Positions 16,675-25,260 of a DNA stretch of 64,000 bases are shown one piece after another. This DNA comes from Domibacillus indicus (GTDB taxonomy: Bacteria > Bacillota > Bacilli > Bacillales > Domibacillaceae): positions 33,777 to 97,776 of the forward strand of contig NZ_LAJB01000015.1 of the NCBI RefSeq assembly GCF_000970685.1. Direction: 5' to 3'. Every line of letters starts with the position of its first letter. Position 1 is the first letter of the stretch. Both the position numbers and the translations under genes were made by a program. Below the pieces are notes generated by a model. It was given only the letters and a program-made list of their open reading frames with translations. It was not told where the DNA came from and did no database searches.

Positions 16675-18188
16675 ACGAGCTGAAATCTGTTTTTTTCGAG
16701 CGGAAAGAAGAGCTGCTGGAGGCTCTTTTGGAACATATCCAAATTTCGTTTATTGCTCTTTTTTTCGCAGTGCTTATCGCCATTCCCCTGGGCATTTATT
16801 TAACACGCAGCCAAAAAGCGGCAGAAAGCATCATTGGCGCTGCTGCTGTTATGCAGACGATTCCGTCGCTGGCTCTGCTCGGCCTGCTTATTCCGCTGTT
16901 TGGCATTGGGAGAATCCCGGCCATCATTGCTCTTGTTGTATATGCACTTCTCCCGATACTGCGCAATACATACACAGGCATTAAAGAAGTGGATCCTTCT
17001 TTAATTGAAGCGGCCCGGGGAATGGGAATGAACTCGAAACGGCGGCTTATAAAAGTAGAACTGCCGCTGGCCATGCCGGTTATCATGGCCGGTATCCGCA
17101 CGGCGATGGTGCTGATTGTCGGCACAGCGACACTGGCTGCTTTAATCGGTGCCGGCGGTCTTGGGGACATTATTTTGCTGGGGATCGACCGTAACAATAC
17201 AGCATTAATTATTCTGGGGGCTATTCCGGCTGCGCTGTTAGCCCTTTTATTTGATGTGCTGCTGCGCCGCTTTGAAAAGCTTTCTTTTCGAAGAGCCGGC
17301 GTTGTGCTTGGTGTGCTGCTGGCCGTTTCGCTTTTCGTTCTTGCCCTCCCGCTGTTAGAGAAGGAAGAGGATAAAATAGTCATTGGAGCAAAGCTCGGCG
17401 CGGAGCCGGAAATTTTAATTAATATGTACAGGCTGCTGATTGAGCAGGATACGGATCTTTCGGTTGAATTAAAGCCCGGGCTTGGCAAAACCTCTTTTGT
17501 TTTTAATGCGCTTGATTCCGGAAGCATTGACCTCTATCCTGAATTCACAGGAACCGCCCTGTCCGAATTTTTAAAAGAGCCGGCTGAAAGCACAGATTCG
17601 CACGCGGTGTATGAACAGGCAAGGGACGGAATGAATGAACAGTTTGATATGAGGCTGCTTGAGCCGATGCAATACAACAACACCTATGCGCTGGCCATCC
17701 CATCTTCGTTAGCCGAGCAGTACGGCATTGAAACGATTACAGATGTTAAAAAAATTGAAAGCCAGGTGAAAGCGGGCTTTACCCTCGAATTTTCAGACCG
17801 GGAAGATGGCTATCTCGGCATTCAAAGGCTTTATGGCATTGATTTCCCTTCTGTTGTGACCATGGAACCAAAGCTGCGCTATCAGGCATTGCAAAACGGG
17901 GAAATTAATTTACTGGACGCTTATTCAACCGACAGTGAGCTGCAGGTATATGAGTTAACCGTGCTCGAAGATGACCGGAATTTGTTTCCGCCCTATCAGG
18001 GAGCGCCGCTTTTAACAAATGAAACCGCAGATGAGCACCCGGAGCTGGTTGAATCATTGACTAAACTTGCCGGCATAATTACAGACGAGGAAATGAGGGA
18101 AATGAATTACGAAGTAAATGTAAACAATCAGTCTGCCGAAGAAACAGCCCGGGCGTTTTTGCAAAAGAAAGGGCTTCTGAAAAAGTAA
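16671..18188 (+). CDS. Osmoprotectant ABC permease fused to substrate-binding protein
   Basis: A 505-residue fusion. Residues 1-210 are a six-helix permease with the EAA-like loop IEAARGMGMNSKRRLIKVELPLAMP. After a further hydrophobic segment (about 212-232), residues 235-505 are an OpuAC/OpuBC-type solute receptor (KIVIGAKLGAEPEILINMYR, DLYPEFTGTAL, LLDAYSTDSEL). The receptor is thereby tethered to the outer membrane face with no lipobox. B. subtilis encodes these parts separately. Starts within the ATPase stop, so translationally coupled. Confidence 0.93.
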   Translation: MNELKSVFFERKEELLEALLEHIQISFIALFFAVLIAIPLGIYLTRSQKAAESIIGAAAVMQTIPSLALLGLLIPLFGIGRIPAIIALVVYALLPILRNTYTGIKEVDPSLIEAARGMGMNSKRRLIKVELPLAMPVIMAGIRTAMVLIVGTATLAALIGAGGLGDIILLGIDRNNTALIILGAIPAALLALLFDVLLRRFEKLSFRRAGVVLGVLLAVSLFVLALPLLEKEEDKIVIGAKLGAEPEILINMYRLLIEQDTDLSVELKPGLGKTSFVFNALDSGSIDLYPEFTGTALSEFLKEPAESTDSHAVYEQARDGMNEQFDMRLLEPMQYNNTYALAIPSSLAEQYGIETITDVKKIESQVKAGFTLEFSDREDGYLGIQRLYGIDFPSVVTMEPKLRYQALQNGEINLLDAYSTDSELQVYELTVLEDDRNLFPPYQGAPLLTNETADEHPELVESLTKLAGIITDEEMREMNYEVNVNNQSAEETARAFLQKKGLLKK

Positions 18189-18194
18189 GCAAAA

Positions 18195-18223
18195 CCCGGG
18201 CGGTTATACTGCCCGGGCTTTTG
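18195..18223. terminator. Bidirectional terminator, opu operon / CHAD gene
   Basis: CCCGGGC and GCCCGGG flank GGTTATACT, with TTTT on the plus side and TTTT on the minus side. Confidence 0.85.
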
Positions 18224-19118
18224 GCTTTATATCCACTTCCTTGATCAGGGCCCGCAGGCGGTTTTGCCACTTTTTCTTTAGAAGTAACGTCTCTTTTTTC
18301 GATACGTTCAATTTCCTTTCATAGCGCTCCAGCTTTTCGATCCAGTCCTGTACATCATTTATTTCGCCGAACTGGCTCTGAATGGCTTTATAATCATTTT
18401 CTTTCGAAGAATAGTCCTGGCCGGTCCGCTCGCTGAGATCTGCGTACATATAGCGGAGTAATTTCGCCTGGATACGGACCCGGTGCAGCGCTTTTACGGC
18501 TTTCGCTGACTGCTTTCCATGGGAGGCGGCCAGATGGTGGAAACGGACCGCTTTATCAGCAAACCGGTTTTCAAAGGACTGGATTTGCTGTTCCTGATCT
18601 ACTACAGCAAGGAGAGAAGGCAGCTCATCTGATAAAAAAGCCGCCGACAGCTGCTTTACGTTTTTCAGCAGTTTCGGCATTTTTTGTTCCATCTTTTTCT
18701 GAAGCTTATTCCGTTTTCTCGCCACTTTTTTCAGCAGCTCCTGGTGAACGGCTCCTGACCGCCCTTCAAATGTCTGTAGAAATACATCCGCTTCCCGGAT
18801 CGGGCTGAGGAGAGAATGAATTTCCTTAAGAGCAGACCTCAGGGGGTGGCGTTTTTTGACCTTAAGGAACTGCAGAAGAGAAGCAATCTTCCGGCCTGTT
18901 ACCCGCGCCTGATGAATCGTCTCCAAGTCTCCGTTTTTGCAGCACTGCCTGCATAATTGGCGGAAACGATCGAATCTTTTTTTAAATAATACTGTCCATT
19001 GATTGGCCCGCTGGCGATTTCCTTCATTCAGGCATTCATCACAAAGAAAGCCGTCTTGAAGAGAAAGAAGTGAAAATTCCTTTTGACAAAGAACACAGGA
19101 TTCCAGCTTATTATTCAT
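18204..19118 (-). CDS. CHAD-domain protein with N-terminal Cys4 motif
   Basis: About 304 residues. The N-terminus has CVLC...CDEC (residues 8-29), a probable zinc knuckle, followed by an all-helical CHAD domain rich in His, Lys and Arg (IHQARVTGRKIASLLQFLK and ALHRVRIQAKLLRYMY). CHAD domains bind polyphosphate. No CYTH (triphosphatase) partner is adjacent. ATG at 19,190 is possible, but ATG at 19,118 has CAGGTGAT upstream and places the Cys motif at the N-terminus. Divergent from purT. Confidence 0.85.
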   Translation of the reverse strand: MNNKLESCVLCQKEFSLLSLQDGFLCDECLNEGNRQRANQWTVLFKKRFDRFRQLCRQCCKNGDLETIHQARVTGRKIASLLQFLKVKKRHPLRSALKEIHSLLSPIREADVFLQTFEGRSGAVHQELLKKVARKRNKLQKKMEQKMPKLLKNVKQLSAAFLSDELPSLLAVVDQEQQIQSFENRFADKAVRFHHLAASHGKQSAKAVKALHRVRIQAKLLRYMYADLSERTGQDYSSKENDYKAIQSQFGEINDVQDWIEKLERYERKLNVSKKETLLLKKKWQNRLRALIKEVDIKPKARAV

Positions 19119-19190
19119 AACCGTATCACCTGCTTTTTGTATTGGCTGCTTTTCTTTTCCCGCTTTTTCCAAAAAGATAACCTTTGTCAT

Positions 19191-19234
19191 AAATACGAAT
19201 ATTTTTTAAAAATATTATTTTTATGTTCGTTTAT
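19191..19234. promoter_or_regulatory. Pair of inverted PurR boxes before purT
   Basis: AAATACGAATATT (19,191-19,203) and, inverted, ATAAACGAACAT (complement of 19,223-19,234) resemble the Bacillus PurBox (CGAA core in an A/T context). They are about 19 bp apart, the usual arrangement of PurR box pairs. A TATAAT -10 lies at 19,242-19,247. Confidence 0.65.
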
Positions 19235-19311
19235 GTGGTGATATAATAAAGGTGACATTTAAAATGCGCCACAAATAGAAAGAAAAAACGGATGTTTAGG
19301 AGAATGCTTTT

Positions 19312-20478
19312 ATGAATGGATTACAGTCGAAAACGATTATGATGCTTGGTTCAGGAGAGCTCGGCAAAGAAGTTGTCTTAGAAGCGCAGCGGCTCGGTGT
19401 GAAAACGATCGCCGTAGACCGCTATGAGGACGCGCCGGCCATGCAGGCGGCTCATTCTTCGCATGTGGTGAATATGCTCGATGGCACAGCGCTTCGTGCA
19501 CTGATTGAACAGGAAAAGCCGGATTTCATCATCCCTGAAATCGAAGCCATTGCAACAGAAACATTAATAGAGATTGAGAAAGAAGGCTTTCAGGTTGTGC
19601 CGACTGCAAATGCAGCGAACCTTACAATGGACCGGGAAGGCATCCGCCGCCTTGCCAGTGAAACGCTCGGGCTGCCGACAGCAAAATACGAATTTGCCGA
19701 TACGCTTGATGAGCTGAAAGCAGCGATAAAAACGATAGGCACTCCGTGTGTGATCAAGCCGATTATGAGTTCATCGGGCAAAGGCCAGAGTATCTGCCGT
19801 TCACTGGATGACGCGGAATTCTGCTGGAATGCCGCGATGGAAGGCGGCCGTGCCCAAAAAACGCGGGTGATCATTGAAGAGTTTATTACCTTTGAATCCG
19901 AGATTACGCTGCTGACTGTACGTTCGGTTTCAGGCACGGCTTACTGTGCACCGATCGGCCATATTCAGCAGGATGGAGATTATATTGAATCATGGCAGCC
20001 GCATAATATGACAACAGGCCAGGTTGAACAGGCAAAGAACATTGCCAAAAAAATTACTGATGCGCTCGGCGGCTTTGGCTTGTTTGGTGTCGAGCTGTTT
20101 ATAACAAAGAAGGGGGTTTATTTCAGCGAAGTATCGCCGCGGCCGCATGATACCGGCATGGTAACGATGGCAACGCAGGATTTATCTGAGTTCGCTATTC
20201 ATATACGTGCTGTCCTTGGCTATCCGGTTCCGGAGATCCGCCTTCTTTCACCCGGAGCAAGCCGGACAGTAAAAGCATGGGAAGAGAAGTCTTCTTATGA
20301 GATCAGCGGCGTTGAAAAAGCGCTGGAAACACCGGGGACTCAGGTGCGGATTTTTGGCAAGCCGGAAACAAAAACAGGCCGCCGGATGGCGGTCGTCTTA
20401 AATGCTGCGCCATCTGTTCAGGAAGCACGGGAGCTGGCAGAAAAAGCGGCTTCTGCGATTTCGGTAACATACAGCTAA
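19312..20478 (+). CDS. purT: Formate-dependent phosphoribosylglycinamide formyltransferase
   Basis: A 388-residue ATP-grasp enzyme that formylates GAR using free formate and ATP, the folate-independent route for step 3 of purine synthesis. [20 protein letters not shown] is the N-terminal nucleotide-fold motif, [12 protein letters not shown] the ATP-grasp loop, and [20 protein letters not shown] the metal/ATP site. TTTAGGAG precedes the ATG. Use of formate links it to the formate genes at 32-37 kb. Upstream PurR boxes suggest purine repression. Confidence 0.96.
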   Translation: MNGLQSKTIMMLGSGELGKEVVLEAQRLGVKTIAVDRYEDAPAMQAAHSSHVVNMLDGTALRALIEQEKPDFIIPEIEAIATETLIEIEKEGFQVVPTANAANLTMDREGIRRLASETLGLPTAKYEFADTLDELKAAIKTIGTPCVIKPIMSSSGKGQSICRSLDDAEFCWNAAMEGGRAQKTRVIIEEFITFESEITLLTVRSVSGTAYCAPIGHIQQDGDYIESWQPHNMTTGQVEQAKNIAKKITDALGGFGLFGVELFITKKGVYFSEVSPRPHDTGMVTMATQDLSEFAIHIRAVLGYPVPEIRLLSPGASRTVKAWEEKSSYEISGVEKALETPGTQVRIFGKPETKTGRRMAVVLNAAPSVQEARELAEKAASAISVTYS

Positions 20479-20481
20479 AAG

Positions 20482-20516
20482 AGCAGGCCGCCTGGATTTT
20501 CAGGCGGCCTGTTTTA
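20482..20516. terminator. Bidirectional terminator after purT
   Basis: AGGCCGCCTG and CAGGCGGCCT form a 10-bp stem followed by GTTTT; an A-run on the other side serves the convergent gene. Confidence 0.87.
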
Positions 20517-20936
20517 TGAAGCATCGGAGGTAAGTGAAGCTAAGATAGCTTTTGTTTCTTCGATTTTTTCTGTGTTGCCCTGTTTTATATATTCATGAAG
20601 CTCGCTTAAATAATAATCAAGTGTCTGATAATGTATTTCTTTAGAAAGGGCTGCTTTTCTTTTTTCGTGCTGCTCGGCGAGAGCGGTAAATTGAATAGAC
20701 CGATTGAGCCGGTCCAAAACATCCTCATCCACAATTTTAGCGTAAATTAATTCCATTGTGCTGCGATGGCGGATGAAAGAAAATTGATTATTCGCAGCGG
20801 CATGATAAACATTTAAAATCATGGTGCCGCGGTCAAAGCCCCAGAAAATTAAATAATGCTGCTGTGCCAGCTCATGAACAATGCTTTTTAACTGCTCCTT
20901 TGACAAATGAAGAGACAAATTTTTATGTTCAATCAT
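20514..20936 (-). CDS. Conserved hypothetical protein, 140 aa
   Basis: Not recognised. A soluble, largely helical protein starting MIEHKNLSLHLSKEQLKS. The C-terminal half (about 90-140) is strongly charged and helical with heptad-like spacing. AGGGGG eight bases before ATG supports the start. Monocistronic, convergent with purT. A cre-like site lies 20-30 bases upstream. Confidence 0.6.
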   Translation of the reverse strand: MIEHKNLSLHLSKEQLKSIVHELAQQHYLIFWGFDRGTMILNVYHAAANNQFSFIRHRSTMELIYAKIVDEDVLDRLNRSIQFTALAEQHEKRKAALSKEIHYQTLDYYLSELHEYIKQGNTEKIEETKAILASLTSDAS

Positions 20937-20955
20937 GCTCGGAGCCCCCTTGTTT

Positions 20956-20969
20956 AGTAAGCGTTTTCA
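20956..20969. promoter_or_regulatory. cre-like sequence upstream of the 140-aa gene
   Basis: AGTAAGCGTTTTCA matches the cre consensus at 13 of 14 positions and lies in the promoter region of the minus-strand gene. Confidence 0.35.
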
Positions 20970-21024
20970 TTTATCCTATTATATGCGAAAAGAGGGATCG
21001 GGTTCAAGCGAGCGAACCGGGGAA

Positions 21025-21588
21025 TTACCAGTTCGGCCGCTCTTTTTCCTCCAGTTCTTCCGCTGCTGCCTGCAAGTCGTACATAGTGACCATAAAAACA
21101 GGGTATTCGGCCGTTTCAGCCCGCTTGTCCGCTGCTGCTTTTAAAAATTTCGGGGAGCCTTCTCTTTCTTCGTCATAAATGAGCAAAAGAGCATCAGTAT
21201 GATCAAGGGAAAACTCATCCCGCGCTCGAAACTGCCAGGGTCCCGAATACGGCTTTTTGGATACAGCGTCCGCGAAGTCCGCCTGGTTCATAATCTGATT
21301 GTAATGATCCTGACGTTCTTCTTTCCAGTTTTTTTCCTGTTCCAGAAAAGGCATAAGCACACCGAGCTTCAAGGCGGGGTATTCTTCTTTTAACAACAGG
21401 ATCACCTCTGCGCCCCATAATTCAACACCCGGCTGCCCGCCGATGATCACCCACTCAAGCCCCTCCTCAATCAAGGCTCTCAGCCGCTGTTCAAGGGCGT
21501 ATTTAATAACCGAAATTCCCGGGTGCTTTTGATCCCATATGCCAAGCTCGTGGCTTTTATAGCCGGAAAGTAAAATCGTTTTAAGCAA
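21025..21588 (-). CDS. ypsA: DUF1273/SLOG-family protein YpsA
   Basis: About 187 residues of the YpsA family (Rossmann-like SLOG fold), linked in Firmicutes to cell division; the ligand is unknown. Motifs SGYKSHELGI, LEWVIIGGQPGVELWGAEVI and LGVLMPFLEQEKNWKEE are diagnostic. The frame stays open to 21,714, but the extra N-terminus lies over the ABC-F promoter region. TTG at 21,588, preceded by GAGGTGG, yields the family start MLKTILLSGYKS. Confidence 0.9.
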   Translation of the reverse strand: MLKTILLSGYKSHELGIWDQKHPGISVIKYALEQRLRALIEEGLEWVIIGGQPGVELWGAEVILLLKEEYPALKLGVLMPFLEQEKNWKEERQDHYNQIMNQADFADAVSKKPYSGPWQFRARDEFSLDHTDALLLIYDEEREGSPKFLKAAADKRAETAEYPVFMVTMYDLQAAAEELEEKERPNW

Positions 21589-21662
21589 TTCAACCACCTC
21601 GCGTTCATTATACATGGAACAATGGTAAAATAGAAAAAGATCAGCAGGAGAAGGGGAAACGA

Positions 21663-23543
21663 ATGAAAGTTTTAACAATAGAAAGCTTAACAAAAACATT
21701 AGGTGAAAAAACACTATTTAACGATCTGTCATTTTCGATCGCAGAAGGAGATAAAGTGGGAGTGCTCGGTATCAATGGCACCGGCAAATCAACGCTGCTC
21801 AATGTAATCGCCGGGCTTGATGATTATGATTCAGGCAAAAAAGATCATCCAAATGACTATTCTATTTCCTATTTATCTCAAAACCCGAATTTCGATGAAA
21901 GCCTGACCATCATGGAATATATGTACGCAAGCCAATCAGCCGTATTTAATGCGATTCAAGAATACGAGGAGGCCCTGCTCCGCCTGCAGGAAAAGCCGGC
22001 AGATGAAGCAGGGCAGCAGGAGCTGATGAAACAGCAGCAAAAAATGGATGATCTCGGCGCCTGGGATACAAGCGCCGAGGCGAAAACCATTTTAACAAAG
22101 CTTGGCCTGCCCGAGTTTACCCGCAGGCTGTCCGAGCTCTCCGGCGGTCAGAAAAAGCGGGCTGCCCTGGCAAAAACGCTTATTGAAGCAGCCGATTTGC
22201 TTATTCTGGATGAGCCGACCAACCACCTTGACTATGACAGCATTAAATGGCTGCAGGAATACTTGAAAAAATCGCCAAAAGCTGTTTTGTTTGTGACACA
22301 TGACCGTTATTTTCTAGATGAAGTGGCGAATAAAGTCTGGGAGCTCGAGCGCGGCAGGCTCCATGAATACAAAGGAAACTATGCAGATTTCCTGGAATCA
22401 AAAGCCATCCGCGAAGAAAATGAAGCACTTGAACAAAGCAAAAAAGAAAGCCTGTTTAAAAAAGAGCTTGCCTGGATGCGCAAAGGCGCCAAAGCGCGGA
22501 CAACCAAACAAAAAGCCCGTATTCAGCGGTTTGAAGCGCTCGATGCGGATGTGAAAAACAAAACGCAGAGCGCGTCACTTGAAATGGACCTGGGAGGGGC
22601 ACGCCTTGGCAAAAAGGTGCTGGAGGTAAAGCATCTTCAAAAATCCTTTGGCAGCCAGGTCATTCTGTTCGATTTTTCATTTCTGTTTAAGCGTGGTGAC
22701 CGGGTCGGCATCGTCGGACGCAACGGCAGCGGAAAATCAACGCTCCTAAATATGATTGCCGGCCGCGAGCCTGTGGATGCGGGAGAGCTGGATCTGGGGC
22801 AGACGGTAAGGGTCGGCTATTATACGCAGGAAAATGAAGATATGGACGAAAGCAAGCGCATGATTGAGTACATCCGGGAAACAGCGGAATCGATTGAGCT
22901 GAAAGACGGCAGCTTTATTTCAGCCGCGCAGATGCTGGAGAAGTTTTTATTCCCAATGCACACTCATGGAACGCTGATCCGCAAACTGTCCGGCGGGGAA
23001 AAGCGGCGCCTTTATCTGCTGAATATTTTAATGTCGTCTCCAAATGTTTTACTTTTGGATGAACCGACCAATGATCTGGACACGCAAACACTGACCATTC
23101 TGGAAGACTATCTGGAACACTTTCCAGGTGTTGTGATCACAGTGTCCCATGACCGTTATTTTCTTGACAAAGTGTGCAGCCAGCTTTTTGTTTTTAAAGG
23201 GAACGGTGCGGTAGATCACTACTATGGCATTTATTCCGATTTTCTGGAAGAACAGCAGGAAGAGGCTTCTGCGTTAGAGGCGAAGCCAAAAGCCCCGGCT
23301 GCTCCGCCGCGCCCTGAGCGGAAAAAGAAAATGTCGTATTCAGAAACACGGGAATGGGAAACCATTGAGGATGACATGGAAGCGGTCGAACAGCGGATCG
23401 CTGCCATAACGGAGGAAATGGGAACAGCCGGCAGCGATTTTGAAAAATTAAACAGCCTGATGGCAGAAGAGACTGCTTTAAAAGAGAAACTTGAGTATAT
23501 GCTGGAGCGGTGGGAGTATCTCGCCGAAAAAGCGGAAGGGTAA
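21663..23543 (+). CDS. yfmR: ABC-F family ATPase (YfmR/Uup-like)
   Basis: A 626-residue cytosolic protein with two ABC domains, no membrane part and a translation-factor-type linker. ABC1 has GINGTGKSTLL, LSGGQKKR and LLILDEPTNHLD. The linker (about 230-305) is rich in Lys/Arg. ABC2 has GRNGSGKSTLL, LSGGEKRR and VLLLDEPTNDLD. A C-terminal coiled coil (about 550-626) follows a PAAPPRPE spacer. Such proteins act on the ribosomal E site. The YfmR assignment rests on overall resemblance and on yfmT/yfmS being in the window. Confidence 0.9.
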   Translation: MKVLTIESLTKTLGEKTLFNDLSFSIAEGDKVGVLGINGTGKSTLLNVIAGLDDYDSGKKDHPNDYSISYLSQNPNFDESLTIMEYMYASQSAVFNAIQEYEEALLRLQEKPADEAGQQELMKQQQKMDDLGAWDTSAEAKTILTKLGLPEFTRRLSELSGGQKKRAALAKTLIEAADLLILDEPTNHLDYDSIKWLQEYLKKSPKAVLFVTHDRYFLDEVANKVWELERGRLHEYKGNYADFLESKAIREENEALEQSKKESLFKKELAWMRKGAKARTTKQKARIQRFEALDADVKNKTQSASLEMDLGGARLGKKVLEVKHLQKSFGSQVILFDFSFLFKRGDRVGIVGRNGSGKSTLLNMIAGREPVDAGELDLGQTVRVGYYTQENEDMDESKRMIEYIRETAESIELKDGSFISAAQMLEKFLFPMHTHGTLIRKLSGGEKRRLYLLNILMSSPNVLLLDEPTNDLDTQTLTILEDYLEHFPGVVITVSHDRYFLDKVCSQLFVFKGNGAVDHYYGIYSDFLEEQQEEASALEAKPKAPAAPPRPERKKKMSYSETREWETIEDDMEAVEQRIAAITEEMGTAGSDFEKLNSLMAEETALKEKLEYMLERWEYLAEKAEG

Positions 23544-23573
23544 AAAAAAGAGCTTCTGACTTTTCAGAAGCTC
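23542..23573 (-). terminator. Terminator for the leftward repeat-protein transcript
   Basis: Minus-strand GAGCTTCTGA/TCAGAAGCTC hairpin followed by eight T (complement of 23,542-23,549). It lies next to the ABC-F stop codon, about 180 bases beyond the leftward gene. Confidence 0.7.
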
Positions 23574-23709
23574 CAAGAGTAGAGACAAAGTTAGAAAGCA
23601 GGCTGAATGAAAACGCCTGTCTTTCCAAGAACGCGGCCGGCCTTTTTGGGGCCATGATCATTCACAGCCGGTAAGTGACGCCGAAAGCGGACGTTTGCCA
23701 ACAGCCTGA

Positions 23710-23740
23710 GAGCTTCTGATTTTTCAGAAGCTCCTTTTTT
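23710..23740 (+). terminator. Terminator for the ABC-F transcript
   Basis: GAGCTTCTGA and TCAGAAGCTC hairpin followed by CTTTTTT. The stem is identical to that at 23,550-23,573, but the T-run is on the plus strand only. Confidence 0.75.
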
Positions 23741-23749
23741 GTAGAGAGA

Positions 23750-24442
23750 TTACCTGACAATCGTCGCCCGCCAGCTGCCGCCGCCCCGGTCACAGGTGAA
23801 TTGTCCAGAGACTGTTCTGCCGTCACCGGACAGTGTGCCTCGATAATCACAATTGTTTCCGTCGCTGCTGTTCCGCCGTGCCACCCGTACAGTATTGCCA
23901 TCAATAGAAATGCTCAGCACCGCTGTTACATCCTGCTGCCCGGGCTGAGTCCAGCGGGCATCAAAAATATTGCTGTTTCCGCGCCTCGTCCATACCCCCG
24001 TCCAGCCGCCTTCCTGTTCGTTCCATCTTCTGCCCAGGCGGTCTTCAGGCTGATCACGCCGCTCAATAACCGCACTCCATGAGCCGCCGCCGCGATTGCA
24101 GATGTTTTGGCCGCTTGCTGTTCTTCCATTTGAACCGAATATTCCTGTGTAATTGCAATTATTTCCATCGCTGCTGTTTCGGCGCAAAATAAAAATATAA
24201 GGGCCGGATGTGTAGATTGTCAATACCGCCGTAATGTCGGGCTGTCCTGCCTGTGACCACCTTCCATCAAATACATTGCTGTTTCCTCTGCGTGTCCATA
24301 CGCCGCGCCAGCTGCCTTCCTGCACAATCCAGCGCCGCCCCAGGCCGTAGGGCTGCTGCTGTACAGGCACCACATTGGCAGGGACAGCATCAAAGGGAAC
24401 AACATTGAATCCGGGGTAAAATGAATGCCAGTATGGATACAT
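23750..24442 (-). CDS. Protein with two tandem copies of an about 93-residue Trp/Arg/Gly-rich domain
   Basis: About 230 residues. A Tyr/Pro-rich N-terminus (1-33, MYPYWHSFYPGF) is followed by two closely similar repeats, about 34-126 and 136-228. Each contains GRRW, a QEG-x-W segment, GVWTRRGNSN, FD-x-RW-x-Q, TAVL-x-I, RRNSSDGNNC, GRT-x-SGQ and a C-x-RGGGSW ending, so each has two conserved Cys. No signal peptide in the chosen form. The frame is open to 24,715, but ATG at 24,442 has GGAGG eight bases before it. I do not recognise the family; surface or spore-coat location is a guess. Confidence 0.72.
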   Translation of the reverse strand: MYPYWHSFYPGFNVVPFDAVPANVVPVQQQPYGLGRRWIVQEGSWRGVWTRRGNSNVFDGRWSQAGQPDITAVLTIYTSGPYIFILRRNSSDGNNCNYTGIFGSNGRTASGQNICNRGGGSWSAVIERRDQPEDRLGRRWNEQEGGWTGVWTRRGNSNIFDARWTQPGQQDVTAVLSISIDGNTVRVARRNSSDGNNCDYRGTLSGDGRTVSGQFTCDRGGGSWRATIVR

Positions 24443-24660
24443 GCTTTTTTCCTCCATTTTCAAAATGAAATCCTTCCTCCTTATGATATGCCGGGAAGCG
24501 GAAACGGGAACAAAACGAGCAGCCCGCAGTGGCGGGGAGATTAACAGGGAGAAGGAGAGATAGAAAAAGTCGACAAAACTTGCTAAAAAAATCGGTTTTC
24601 GTTTGACATGTTTTTCTTTTTTGGCACGGTATGATAAAAGAAAAAAAGGTGAGTGGGAGA

Positions 24661-24858
24661 ATGAACCGGAAGATAAACTGGTGCTGCAGCAAATGTCAAA
24701 AGCCAATACTTGCAAACGATTTGATTGCCTGGACTAAAAAAGAAACGCTCGTTCATTTAATTTGCGACGCTTCACAATTGATGGAAGGTGTCCACTATAT
24801 CGGACGTGCAGAAGAAGTAATGAACGAAAAAGAGGCGCCCGGCCGGCACCACGCTTGA
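24661..24858 (+). CDS. Small CxxC protein, 65 aa
   Basis: A 65-residue protein starting MNRKINWCCSKCQKPI with a CxxC near the N-terminus and HLICD at about 41-45, suggesting a small zinc-binding fold. AAAGGTG nine bases upstream supports the start. Divergent from the tandem-repeat gene. Function unknown. Confidence 0.55.
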   Translation: MNRKINWCCSKCQKPILANDLIAWTKKETLVHLICDASQLMEGVHYIGRAEEVMNEKEAPGRHHA

Positions 24859-25260
24859 ATAGAAATATAACTGTACCGCTTCGCTTCATATCAACAAGGA
24901 ATCAGCCGCACTCAGACATGTATGCGTTTAAAACGACCGGTGTTGCTGCCGGCTGATAAGTCTTGTTCTTCAAACCTATCCAAATCTTTTTGTATCCGCT
25001 TACAAACCATCATTTTTGATGGTTTTTTCCGCTTATCCGGCACACCTCAAAACGGCACTATTCCCTTTGTTTTTCGTAAAAAATAATTTACTTTTTATTC
25101 CAATAATATAGACTTAATTGATTATTTGCTTATCCAATAAACCGGCCAAAAGATTCGTGTTTCCAGCAGAAAGGCCGTTCTGCATTTATCTTTTCTTACG
25201 TTCCCTCTATAATAGGAAAATATATGAAAAAATGTATTGGATGGAAACGAGGGACTTAGG
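24859..25260. other. Intergenic region before the hscC operon
   Basis: No gene supported. It contains a terminator (25,005-25,029) and then AT-rich sequence with a possible -10 TATAAT at 25,208-25,213. Confidence 0.5.
25005..25029 (+). terminator. Terminator after the 65-aa gene
   Basis: AACCATCA, TTTT loop, TGATGGTT, then TTTT. Confidence 0.8.

Noticed and set aside
23550..23733. The repeated GAGCTTCTGA hairpins as inverted ends of a small mobile element
   Set aside because: Each copy is itself a hairpin with a T-run, they contain no coding sequence between them and no target duplication is seen; two terminators explain them.
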